From the NCBI GenBank assembly GCA_014904845.1, contig MU119477.1:5490-69210 (forward strand): 63,721 bases of DNA, in the 5' to 3' direction. Of the stretch, positions 1-12,784 are shown in pieces. Source of the DNA: Acephala macrosclerotiorum. Taxonomy: Eukaryota > Ascomycota > Leotiomycetes > Helotiales > Mollisiaceae. The notes beneath the pieces were generated by a model. It did no database searches, was not told the DNA's origin, and worked only from the letters and a program-made list of their open reading frames with translations. The position numbers and the translations under genes are program-made. How positions within the stretch are numbered: the stretch's first letter is position 1; each line of letters begins with the position of its first letter.

Positions 1-3000
1 TTTTTTTTTTTTTTTTTCGTTTAAAATATATCGTTTTATTTATTATAAAAAATCGTATTTATTTAATAATTTTTTCGTAGACTTTTTTTTTTCAATATAA
101 TATATTACGATTTTAATTATATTTATAATATTTTTTCTCGAGATATTATTTACGTACATTTTTTCGAATTAATTTTTAATTAATTCGTTGTTATTTAATC
201 GCGTTATAATTGCTTTTTTTAATCTTTTTTTTAATACGAATAAAAATACGATTAATCGCAATTTTTTTATCGTTGTCGAATTTTTTTTTTTTTTAAATAT
301 TAATACGAGTTTATATATACTAAAAAAATATTTTTTTTTAATTATATATTTATTAAATAATTTTATAATAATAGTTTTTATTATCGATTAAATTTATTTA
401 AATATAAAAATTATTATTTTATCGAGTTTTACAATTAAAATATTTTTTTTTATAAACGCTTTTTTTATTTTTTTTATATTAAATAAAATTTAAATTATTT
501 TTTCAATCGTTTACTCGTTTTTATTATTAATTGCTTTTTTCGAATTTAATATTCGTTTTAATAAAATAAAAAATTATTTAGTAATTTTTTATAATTAATT
601 TATTATATATTTTTTTTTTTAATCGCGTAATAAAAAAAATTAATAATTCGATAATTTGTTTTTTTATTTTACGATTTAATATATGTTTTTATTCGTAATA
701 ATATTTTCAATTTAATTTTATTAAAATTTATTTTTTATTTTTTTAAATTATTTACGTATTTTTTTTTAATATTTTCTTTTTTAGTTTTTATTTTGAATTT
801 ATTTTAACGCGATAAACTTTTTATAAATTTTCGCGAATTTTTCGTTTTATTAAAAAAATTTACGTATTTTTATATTTTATAAATCGTTATATTTTTAATT
901 AATCGAAATATTATTTTTTAAAGTTTTATAATTAATATATTTTAATTATTTTTATTATTTTAATCGTTAGAAAAAACTTTTTTAAAATTTTCGAATTTAA
1001 TTTTTTTCGTATTGAATTTTCGTTTTTTAATTTTTTTAAATTTCAATATTTCGATTTATAAAAATAAATAATTCGAATTATAATAAATCGTCGAATTTAT
1101 TTATATTTATATATTTAATATATTTAATATAACGAAATTTAAAATAATTTTTTTTCTCGTCGACATTTAAATATTATTAAAAACCAATTAATATATTATA
1201 AATTTTTTTTTATCGTATATTTTTAAATTATATTTATTAAAATCTCTCGTAATAATATATTCTCTCGTTATTAATATTATATAAATTCGTTTAATTACGA
1301 GTTTTTATATATTTTTTTTACTCGATTTATAAACGTTATATATTCGTAATTCAAATATTAATTTAATAGTATTTATATATTTATTTCGTTAATTAATCGA
1401 TTAAATTTTTTTTTTTTTTTTTATAAAAATAAACAATATAAATTCTTCGTTCTATTTCGTATATAATTCGAATATTTCGTATATAAAATATATTTTTATT
1501 GTTTTGTTTTTTAGACCGTATATATAAAGTTTTTATACGAGAATTATCGACGTTTTTTTTTCGATTATCGTTTATAATAAAATTTCTTAGAAAAATCTAT
1601 TTTTACGTACGTTATCGTTTAAAATTATAATATTTATACGAACTTATTAATTATCGTTTGATTTATCGTTATTATTCGAACGACGAATATTTTTTTAAGT
1701 TTTTTTTTTTTTAAATAAAATTTTCGTTTTTTGCGTTTTAATTCTCGTTTTAATAATTCGCGTTTTATCGTTTTTTTACGCGCGTTTAACAATTATAATT
1801 TACGCGTTAAAATAGATTTATTTTTTTTAATTTTTTATTAAATAAAAAAAATATAAAAAATGTTTTATTTCGTATTTTTTATTATAATAAACAATATATT
1901 TTTATTTATTAATAATGAAATCATACGTTATATAATACTTTTTATCGTATTTAATATATATATATATATATATTTTTTATAGAAATCAAAATAAAATTCG
2001 TAATAATTATTATAAAAACGCGATCGATCGCGCTTTTTAATTTTAATCATATCGTTTTAATTTTTAAATATTTTAATATATTTTTTAAAAGTTTATTTTT
2101 TTTTAAATAATATTTAAACGTTCGTTAATTTTAAACTGTTTTTATTTACGAAAATCTCGATTTTAACGAGTTTAAATTTATATAATCGTTTGATTTTTTT
2201 TATTACTTTTTCGATTATTAAATAATATTCGTTTTTGAATATTTCGAATCTTCGAATTATTATTTTATTTTATTTCGTTACTTTTTTTAATTCGATCGTT
2301 TTTATTTTTTTTTTGATTAATTTTACATATTTTAATAATTCGTTATATTATATCGATTTTTTATATATTATTATAAACGCGCGTATAATTTGATTAATTT
2401 TTAAAAGTCTTTTATAATTTCTTTAATTATTTTTAAACAATTATTTAATTTTAACGTTTATTTATTTTTTATTCAATATTTTTTTTTTAAATTTAAAACG
2501 TAAAAAAACGTATAAATTTTTTTCGAGTTTAATTTAAATTGAATTTATTTTTTCGATTTTATTTTTATTTGTTTTATTAGTCGACTAATAATATTAATTA
2601 ACGTTTTTTTTTTATTTTTTTTTTTTAATAATTTTATTAATAAATTTTAACGTGAATTTAATTTTATTATTTTTTAAATTTATAATTAAACGATTATAAT
2701 TATTTTTCGTTTTATTATTTATTATTATTTTTAATTTCTTTCTCGTAAATTTGTTTAATTAGTTCGTAGTTATTATAAACTTTTTAATTTTAAAACTCGA
2801 TTTGAAAATTAAACGTTTATTAAAAATTTAACGATTTTAAAAGTTTTTTTAATATTTTAAATTTATACGTTTACAAATTCGTATATTTATTCGATAATAA
2901 TATTCAAATTAACGTTAAATTATTATTCGATAACACTAATATTTTTAATAATACGTAATAAGAAAATCGTTAATATTTTTTATGTTTGTTTTTTTTATAA

Positions 3001-3919
3001 TTTTTTTTAATCGAAAATATTTTTAAAATTTATTATTATTATTTATATATAATTCGATAATTTTTTTTTTTTTATTATTTTTTTTTTTTAAAAAATATTT
3101 ATTATACATTTGTATTTAATTCGTCGATCTAATTTATAAATTATTCGTTTTATAATTATAATATAAAATTTTTATTTTTTTTTATTTAAATTAAATCGAA
3201 ATATTTTTTTAATATTTTTTTCGATATTTTTTATTATTTCTATTTTCGATTTTTTTTTTTCGATTAAAAACGTTATATTTATTATCTCGAGAATCGATTT
3301 CGAATTTTTTTTTTTTATAGAACGAAAAATCGTATTTTTTTATATAATTTTAAATATATTTAACGAAATATTAATCGTTTTTATTATATTTTCGAAATTT
3401 TTAAATATCGTTATAATAATTTTAAATATATCGAAAAATCATTTAAATATAAATTAAAAAAATATTTAATTTAATATATCGAGTATTTTAATTTAATTAA
3501 TAAAATTGTTTATATAAACGAAATTTTTCGCTTTTATTATTATTAAATTACGTACAATTTATTTATTTTTTTTATCGTATTTTTTTTAGTATTTTTTATT
3601 CGTCGACGATTATTCGATTTAAAATTTAATATATTAAAAAAAAAAAATTTTTAATACAATTTTTTATAAAAATTCGTTTATTTTTCTTTCGAGTTTTTTT
3701 ATTAATGATTTTAAAAAAAATATTTCTAAGAAAAGTTTATTTATAAAATCGTAAAATTTTAATACTAATAATGATAACGTTTTCGAGTATTATATATTTA
3801 TTTTTAAATTTAATATTTTCGTAAACGTTTTTAATTAATCGTACGAATTTCGAAATCGTTTTAAAATTTTATTTAATAAATTAAATATTATATAAAATTT
3901 ATAATTGTTATCGAAAAAC

Positions 3920-4446
3920 GTATTACGTAATTATTATTTCTTTTAAAAAAATATATAAAAAATTGAATTACGTAATTATAAAAATGTTTAATATTTAAAT
4001 AAACGATTAAATATTTAAAATAAAAACGTATTTTTTTTAATAAAATTTTAATTTATATTAAAAAAATACTTTTTAAAATTTTCGTTTTTTATATCGAATT
4101 ATTACGATTAATTTAATTAATATAAATTACTTTTTTTAATATATAATTTTAAGAGAAAATTTTTTGAGATTTCTTTTAAAAATTACGTAATTGGATTTTT
4201 AAGTATTTTTATAGTTTAAAATTTGAAATTATAATACTTTAAATAAAAACGTATTTTTAATAAAATTTTATATTAAAAAAACATTTTCTAGAATTCTCGT
4301 TTTTTATATTAAATTATTATAATCGATTTAATTAATTTAAATTATTTTATTTAATATATAATTTTAAAAAAAACTTTTTAAAATTTCTTTCGAAAATTAT
4401 ATAATCGTAAAATAAATTTTTAATGTTTTAATATTTAAAATAGAAA
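3920..4446. repeat. Degenerate tandem repeat, period about 223 bp
   Basis: A unit beginning near 4,018 is repeated from near 4,241, and a further partial unit starts near 4,436. An earlier partial copy of the unit's end lies at about 3,920-4,000. Shared landmarks are a segment with ataaaaacgta, one with ctcgttttttatat or tcgttttttatat, and the stretch aatatataatttta. The units are diverged by transitions and small indels. No function can be assigned. Confidence 0.55.
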
Positions 4447-4799
4447 CGCATTTAAAAAGTTTTACGATTATTATTTTTATTGAGTACGATTATATTTTAT
4501 TGATTTGCGTAATAATAAATTAATAAAATCGCTTGAAATTTAAAATTTAATAATATTTTATTAAGTTTCAATTTATTTATAAGTTTTATATAATTTGAAT
4601 TAATTAATATATTATAATTATAAACGCAATATAAATCGAAATTTTAATATTTTTTATTAAATCGATTATATATTAATTCAAAATTACGAAATTACGAAAT
4701 TTTTTAATAAATTAATTAAATCGTTATATTTGAATACTTCGATTAAATTTGAGTAAAATCGTTTATTATAAGAAGTATTAATATCACGTGTATATAAAA

Positions 4800-7466
4800 A
4801 AATTAATATTAGTTTTTATATCGAATAAATAATAAATAATTTTATTTTTTTAAATTAAAATATTTTTTAAATTATTAAATTTTATATTTATAATATTTAT
4901 ATTTTAAATATAAAATAAAAAAAATAACAATATTTAATAAAATATTAATTCGAATAATTTTTTATAATAAAATAATATTTTTATTAAAACGAATTTTATA
5001 AATTTCGATCGTAAAAATATTTAATTAAATATTAATATTAAGTTTTTATAATACTATAAATTACGATTAATTAATAATTAATATTTCGACGATTTTATTA
5101 TTTAATATAATTTTTTAAAAAAAAGTTTAAAAAATATCGATTTTCGAAAATAAAAAATAAATATTAATTTAATTTGAATTATAATAATAAAATATTAAAT
5201 ATATTTTTTTTTATAATAATATAACGAATAAATTAATTATTTAAAATAATTATTATTTAAATATTATCGATTTTTTTAAATTCGATAAAATATTTTTTAT
5301 TTTCGTTTTTTATTTTTATATTTATTAATAATTAATTAATTTTTATTATTTAAATATTTTTTCGATTTTAATAAAAAAATTTTAATAATAAATTATTATA
5401 ATATTTCGATTTATTATATATTAAATATATTATTAAAATTTTATATATATTTATTATTTTTTTTTTATTTTATATTTTATAAATTAATATTTCGATTTAT
5501 TATAAATATAATATTTTTTTTAATATAATTTTTTTTAAAATTTATAATTTTTACGATATTTATTTTAAAAGTTTTTTCGATTTTAATATTTTTGATTTTA
5601 TTTTCAATTACGTTTTTTATTTTGTTTTTTATAAATACGATCAATTTAATTTTAATTCAATTTTTTTTTTTTTAATTTTAAAAAATAAAATTTAAATTAT
5701 ATTATTATATTTTATATAATCGCGTTATAGTATTTATTATTAATCGTAATTTAATATAAACGTTTTTAAAAATACTAATAAATTTATAAAAAATAAAATT
5801 AAATTTTTTAATATTTTAATAAACGTTAATAATTTAATTTCGTAAATTATATTTCGTTTAATATTTTAATAATAAATTTAATTAAATTTTTTAAAATTAA
5901 TTAAAAAATATTTATAAATATTTTAATTTAATTTTTATTAAATTAATTATAATAATTTTTATTAGTATTATTTTTTTTTATAAAAATATATATAATTAGT
6001 AATTTTTTTTAATCTCGAAATAAATTTTTATTATTATTATTAATATAATAAAATCGAAATTCTTTTTTAAAAATTTATTATAATAATTATAAAAAATAAA
6101 TAATTTGTAATTAAAAATATTATATAATTTAATAAAAATATTTTATAAATTATTATATTAATTTGATTATTATTAAAAAAATTATTAATAAATAAATTAA
6201 ATATTTTATATTATATTAAATAAATTTATATTTATAAAAAAATTAAAATATAAAAAATATTAAAAATAATTAGAAAAATAATTATATTCGTAATAATAAA
6301 ATTCGTATTAATAATTAAAATTACAAAAATAATTATATTTTAATTATTAAATATTAATATTAAAATATTTTAATTTACTAATTAAATTAATTGATTTTAT
6401 TAAAAGAAATTTTATTTTTTAATTTTTAATTAATTAATAATTTTTTTTATATTTATTTATAAAAAGTTTTTTATTAAAAAAAAATTTTTAAATTATTAAT
6501 AATAATTTTTTTATTTTTCGATATTTAAATTTTATAAATATATAAAAAGTTTTATAAACGATAAATAAACTTTTTATATATTAAACGTAAAACTTTTTAC
6601 GAGTAATTTTTAAAGTTTTTTTAAAAATATTTTTATAAATTATAATTAAAATATTTTTTTTTTATTTATTTTAAAACGATAAAAAATATATTTATTTAAT
6701 ATTTTTTTATTAAAAATTTTTTCGTTTATAAAATCGAAATTTTTTTTTTATTTATTTTTATTATAAAAAAATTTAATTTTAAATAAATTTATTATTTTAA
6801 AAAATAATTATATAATAAATAATAAAAAAATTAAAAGTTTTAATTCGAATTCGAATAAATATTATTATTAATATTTATACGTTTTCGATTAAATAACAAA
6901 TAAAAACGTAAAAAAAATTTTAAAAATTCGTTTTTAATATAAATTTGAATAAATTAATATAAATTTAAAATCGTTTTTACGTTTTTTTATTCGTTTTTTA
7001 TAAACGTTATTATTTTACGTAATAAACGCAAATTTAAAAAATAAATATAAATTTAAAATCGGTTTTATTTTATTTTTTTTAAGTTTTTAATAATTTTAAT
7101 ATTTTTAACGCGTTTTAATAAAAAAACTTTTATAAATTCTCGTTTTTTCAAAAATATATTAATTATTTTAAATATTTTTTTATAAAAAACAAATTATTTA
7201 AAAAAAAAAATTTTTTTATAAATTAAATTTTTTTTAAATAGAAATTTAATTATTTTATAATTAATTAAATAATTACTAATTAATATTAATATTACTAAAA
7301 ATATTTATTATTAATAATAAATTAAAAACGAAATAAATAAATTATATAATTCGTTAATTAATTATAAATTTTAAATTTAATAAACGTATAAAAATTAAAA
7401 AATATAATTTTAATTCTAGTGTAAATAGCGCTAGTCCCGATCTGGCCTAGTGCCGCACGTGACTAT
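4800..7466. repeat. Copy 1 of a 2.6-kb RIP-mutated direct repeat
   Basis: From roughly 4,800 to 7,466 the sequence aligns by eye with 10,140-12,784 in the same orientation. The copies differ by many transitions and small indels. Shared landmarks include the stretches around 4,855-4,920 and 10,185-10,235, around 6,840-6,960 and 12,140-12,270, and the GC-rich tag at the right end. I could not fix the left boundary more closely than about 50 bases. No coding capacity survives. The two copies lie about 5.3 kb apart, so they are two insertions or one segmental duplication of the same element. Confidence 0.8.
7429..7465. repeat. GC-rich 37-bp islet at the end of repeat copy 1
   Basis: A 37-base segment with ordinary base composition stands alone in AT-rich DNA. 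It contains CpC, CpT and CpA sites that have disappeared from its surroundings, and it includes the palindrome CACGTG. The copy at 12,747-12,783 is identical except for one G/A transition. It marks the right end of the 2.6-kb repeat. It could be a transposon terminus or a protein-binding site. It is not a tRNA or a recognisable gene. Confidence 0.85.
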
Positions 7467-10139
7467 TAAATTAATATTTTAATATAAAAATTATATAATT
7501 AAATTTTAAAAATAACGTTAATAAATTAATATTATTTTTGAAATTTATTGAAAATTATAAATATTAAAATTAAAATAATTCTTTTTTTTTAGTTTTATAA
7601 ATTAAATAATTATAAAATTCGAAATATAATATAAAAATTACTTTTTTTTTAAATTTTTTTTTTTAATAAATATTTTTATTTTTTTTTAGTTTTTTATATT
7701 ATTTTTATTATTTTTTTTTTTATTTTTTTTTATTCGAATTTTAAAATAATTCGTATTTAAAAACTTTTTTAAAATTTTATTAAATATTAATTTTATTATA
7801 ATATTTATTAAATTATTTTAATTATTAATTTATCGAATTTTTTATAATTTTTTACGTTTATATAATTAACGAGAAATTATAATATTGATTATAAAACGTT
7901 TTTTTTAATCGTTTTCAATTTAATTATAATTATTATATTATATATTTTAAAAATTAAAACGTTTTTAATAATACGTTTATTTTTTAATAAAATTATAATA
8001 AATAAATAAAAATTTAATTTTAAATTTTTTATTATTTAATTAATATTTATTTATTAAAATAATTTTATATTTAATTTAAAAATTAAAATTTTTATTATTT
8101 ATAAATAAATTATCGATAAAAACAAAAAAATTTATTATAAATAAATCGAAAATTATTTTAAATTAATAAATTATAATAATATAAATTTTTTTAATTCGTT
8201 ATTTTTAATATTTAATTTAATATTTATTAATTTAATTTTTTTATTATAATTAAATTGTATTTTCGAATTAAATTAATAGTATTTCTAATATTAAAACTTT
8301 TTTAAATTTAATTAAAAATTTAATTTTATTAAATTCGTTTTTTTAAAAATAAATTTTTTTTTTATTAATATAAATATATTATTAATTTATATTTTAATAA
8401 CATCGAAAAAAATTTTAATAATTATAATTAAAAAATAAAAATCGTATATTTATATAATTATAAATAATTTTTTTTTATAATATTTATAATATATAATTTA
8501 TTAATATATTTTTATTTTTATAATTTTATATAAAAACTTTAAAATAATTATAATCGTATTTAATAAATATAAATAATATTTTTTTTTAATAAACGTATTA
8601 ATATAAATTATTAAAAATTATATAAAAAAAAAAATTTTTTATTATTATATTTTTAAATTATTAATTTCGATTTTTCGTAAAAAATATTAATAATTTTATT
8701 TTTAATTTTATTAATTAATTTCGAGTTAAAAATTCGAATTTTAATATATTTATTAAAATCATATTAAACGAAATTAAAAAAATTTTATAATTAAATTATC
8801 GATTTTCTTTTTTTAAAATATTTTAAATAATTATTCAAAAATTATAATTATATTTTTTTTTATAATTTTAATAATAATTTTATATTATTTTTTTTTTATT
8901 TATTATAAAAATTATAAAAATATTAACTTTTTAATAATAATAATAAAAAATTAATTATTGAAATTTTCGTAATTTTTTTTATCGTTTTTAATAAAATTAT
9001 AACGTTTATTTTATTTAAATTTTTTATTACGTACGTTTTTATTTCGTAATTTTTTTAAACGTTTTTAATTACGTTTTTTAATTGATTTTTCGTTTATTTT
9101 ATTCGATTAAATAAATAAAATAAAAAATTTTAATTAAAAAATAATAAAAAAAAATTTTAATTTTTTTAATTGTTTTTTTAATTATTAATTCGATTATAAA
9201 TCTCTAATATTTCTTTTTTTGTATAATAAAATTTAATAATCGTTAAATGAAAATTAATCGATTTATAAAATATATCGATTATATATATTTTTTTATTAAT
9301 TATTAATAATTTATATAATTTTTTTTATTTGCTTTTTTTTATTTTAAATAAAATTAATAAAATTAATATAAACTTCGTATTTAAATCGTTTTTTCATTAT
9401 AAATACATTGTTAATTTAATATTAAATATATAAACGATATATATTTTTAATAATTATTCGAATTTTTTTAATTTTTTTAATAATTAATAATAATAATACG
9501 TTATTATTAATTATTTTAAAATATATTTTAAAAATTAATAATATAAATATAATATTATTCAATTTTATTAAATTATTAATAATTTTAATTATTATTTATA
9601 AAATCATTTTTTTATTAATTTATTTTTCAATTAATTCGTTATAAATAATCTTATAAACTCGACGTAATAAAATATAATATTTTTTTATTTTTTTTATATT
9701 ATTATACGTTTTAATAAATATTTTTTTAATTTTAATTATTATTATTTTAACGTTTTATTAAAATTTTATAAACGAAATATTTTTTTTAATATTATAAATA
9801 ATATAATTCGATAATTTTTAATATATATCGATTTAATATATACGTAATATATTTTATATTATTTTTATAAATTTAATAATTTAAAATACTATAAACGAAT
9901 TTATTATTTATAAAATTAGTTTTTTATTTAAATATAAAACGTCGATAATAATCGAGTAATTAAATTTATAATTATTTTATAAAATAAATTTAAATTTTTT
10001 AAATAATTATTTATATATTTAATATTTATATTATAATTAATTCGTTAAAAAACTTTTATAAAACGTTATATTAATAAATAATTAAAACGTTTATATAATT
10101 AATATAATTTTATATTAATAAAATTATTTTAAATTAAAT

Positions 10140-12784
10140 TATTTTTTAATTAATATAATAATATTTATAAATAATTTTATTTTTTTAAATTATTAAATTT
10201 TATATTTATAATATTTATATTTTGAATATAAAATAAAAAATATATATTTATAAAAATAATATAAAAAATAATAATATTTAATAAAATAATATTTTTATTA
10301 AAATAAATTTTATAAATATCGATTATAAAAATATTTAATTAAATATTAATATTAAATTTTTATAGTACTATAAATTACGATTAATTAATAATTAATATTT
10401 TGACGATTTTATTATTCGATATAATTTTTTAAAAAAAATTTTAAAAATAAAAAATAAATATTAATTCGATTCGAGTAATTCGAATTATAATAATCAAATA
10501 TTAAATATATTTTTTTTATAATAATATAACGAGTAAATTAATTATTTAAAATAATTATTATTTACGTATTATTAATTGTTTTAAACTCGATAAAAAAAAA
10601 TTTATTTTCGTTTTTTATTTTTATATTTATTAATAATTAATTAATTTTTATTATTTAAATATTTTTTAATAAATTTTTGATTTTTTTGATTTTAATAAAA
10701 AAATTTTAATAATAAATTATTATAATATTTCGATTTATTATATATTAAATTTATTATCGAAATTTTATATATATTTATTATCGTTTTTTTATTATATATT
10801 TTATAAATTAATATTTCGATTTATTATAAATATAATATTTCTTTTAATATAATTTTTATAATATTTATTTTAAAAAAAATTTCGATTTTAATATTTTTAA
10901 TTTTATTTTTAATCGTATTTTTTATTTCGTTTTTTATTTCGTTTTTTATAAATATAATCGATTTAATTTTAATCGAATTCGTTTTTTTTTTAATTTTAAA
11001 AAATAAAATTTAAATTATATTATTATATTTTATATAATCGCGTCGTAATATTTATTATTAATTATTATTCAATATAAATACTTTTAAAAATACTAAAAAA
11101 TTTATAAAAAATAAAATTGTATTTTTTAATATTTTAATAAATATTAATAATTTAATTTTTATTAAATTAATCGTAATAATTTCTATTAAAATTATTTCTT
11201 TTTATAAAAATATATATAATTAATAATTTTTTTTAATCTCGAAATAAATTTTTATTATTATTATTAATATAATAAAATCGAAATCTTTTTTTAAAAGTTT
11301 ATTAAAATAAAACGTATTTATACGTTTTATAAAATTAATAAAAAATATTTTATTATATTAATTTTAAAATAATTCGATTTTATTATAATAATTATAAAAA
11401 ATCGATAATTTATAATTAAAAATATTATATAATTTTTTATTATATTTTTTATTATTAATATAAATTTTTATTAAATTTATAAATAATTTAATAAAAATAT
11501 TTTATATATTATTATATTAATTCGATTATTATTAAAAAAAAATTTAATAAATAAATTAAATATTTTGTATTATATTAAATAAATTCGTATTTATAAAAAA
11601 AATTATAATAAAAAAAAATATAAAAAATAATTATAAAAATAATCGTTTTTATAATAAAAAAATTCGTATTAATAATTAAAATCGTAAAAATAATTATATT
11701 TTAATTTATTAATTAAATTAATCGATTTTATTGAAAAACGAAATTTTTATTATTTTTTAATTAATTAATATTTTTTTTTTATATTTATTTATAAAAAAAA
11801 TTTTAAATTATTAATAATAATTTTTTTATTTTTTAATATTTAAATTTTATAAATATATAAAAAATCTCGTAAATAATAAATAAATTTTTTATATATTAAA
11901 TATAAAAATTTTTACGAATAATTTTTAAAGTTTTTTTTAAAAATATTTTTATAAATTATAATTAAAATATTTTTTTTTATATATATATTTTAAAACGATA
12001 AAAAATATATTTATTTAATATTTTTTTATTAAAAGAAATTTCGTTTATAAAATCGAAATTTTTTTTATTTGTTTTTATTGTAAAAAAATTTAATTTTAAA
12101 TAAATTCGCTATTTTAAAAAAATAATTATATAATAAATAATAAAAAAATTAAAAGTTTTAATTCGAATTCGAATAAATATTATTATTAATATTTATACGT
12201 TTTCGATTAAATAACGAATAAAAACGTAAAACTTTTTTTAAAAATTCGTTTTTAATATAAATTCGAATAAATTAATATAAATTTAAAATCGTTTTCATAT
12301 TTTTTTTATTCGTTTTTCGTAAACGTTATTATTTTGTATAATAAACGTAAATTTAAAAAATAAATATAAATTTAAAATCGTTTTCGTATTATTTTTTTTA
12401 AGTTTTTAATAGTTTTAATATTTTTAACGCGTTTTTATAAAAAATTTTTTATAAATTTTTATTTTTTCGAAAATATATTAATTATTTTAAATATTTTCTT
12501 ATAAAAAACAAATTATTTAAAAAAAAAAAAAATTTTATAAATTAATTTCTTTTAAATAAAAATCTAATTATTTTATAATTAATTAAACAATTATTAATTA
12601 ATATGAATATTATTAAAAATATTTATTATTAATAATAAATTAAAAACGAAATAAATAAATTAAATAATTCATTAATTAATTATAAATTATAAATTTAATA
12701 AACGCACAAAAATTAAAAAATATAATTTCAACTTTAGCGCAAGCGACGCTAGTCCCAATCTGGCCTAGTGCCGCACGTGACTAC
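10140..12784. repeat. Copy 2 of the 2.6-kb RIP-mutated direct repeat
   Basis: This is the second copy of the element at 4,800-7,466, in the same orientation. It lacks some segments of copy 1, for instance a piece corresponding to about 5,850-5,940. Around the right end it retains a few more C and G bases than copy 1 (12,728-12,746 compared with 7,408-7,428), so it looks slightly less mutated there. It ends in the same 37-base GC-rich tag. Confidence 0.8.
12747..12783. repeat. GC-rich 37-bp islet at the end of repeat copy 2
   Basis: This is the second copy of the islet, with 36 of 37 bases identical to 7,429-7,465. The single difference (G in copy 1, A in copy 2) is a RIP-type transition. Flanking bases differ much more between the copies, so conservation is concentrated in this tag. 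Confidence 0.85.

Noticed and set aside
188..391. 67-codon plus-strand open frame in the AT-rich block
   Set aside because: Composed almost only of Phe, Ile, Asn, Leu and Lys as expected from A/T-only DNA, with no start context or family resemblance.
4794..4799. CACGTG near the left end of repeat copy 1 as an inverted mate of the GC-rich tag
   Set aside because: Only the six-base palindrome matches convincingly; bases beyond it do not align with the reverse complement of the tag even allowing transitions, and copy 2 lacks it.
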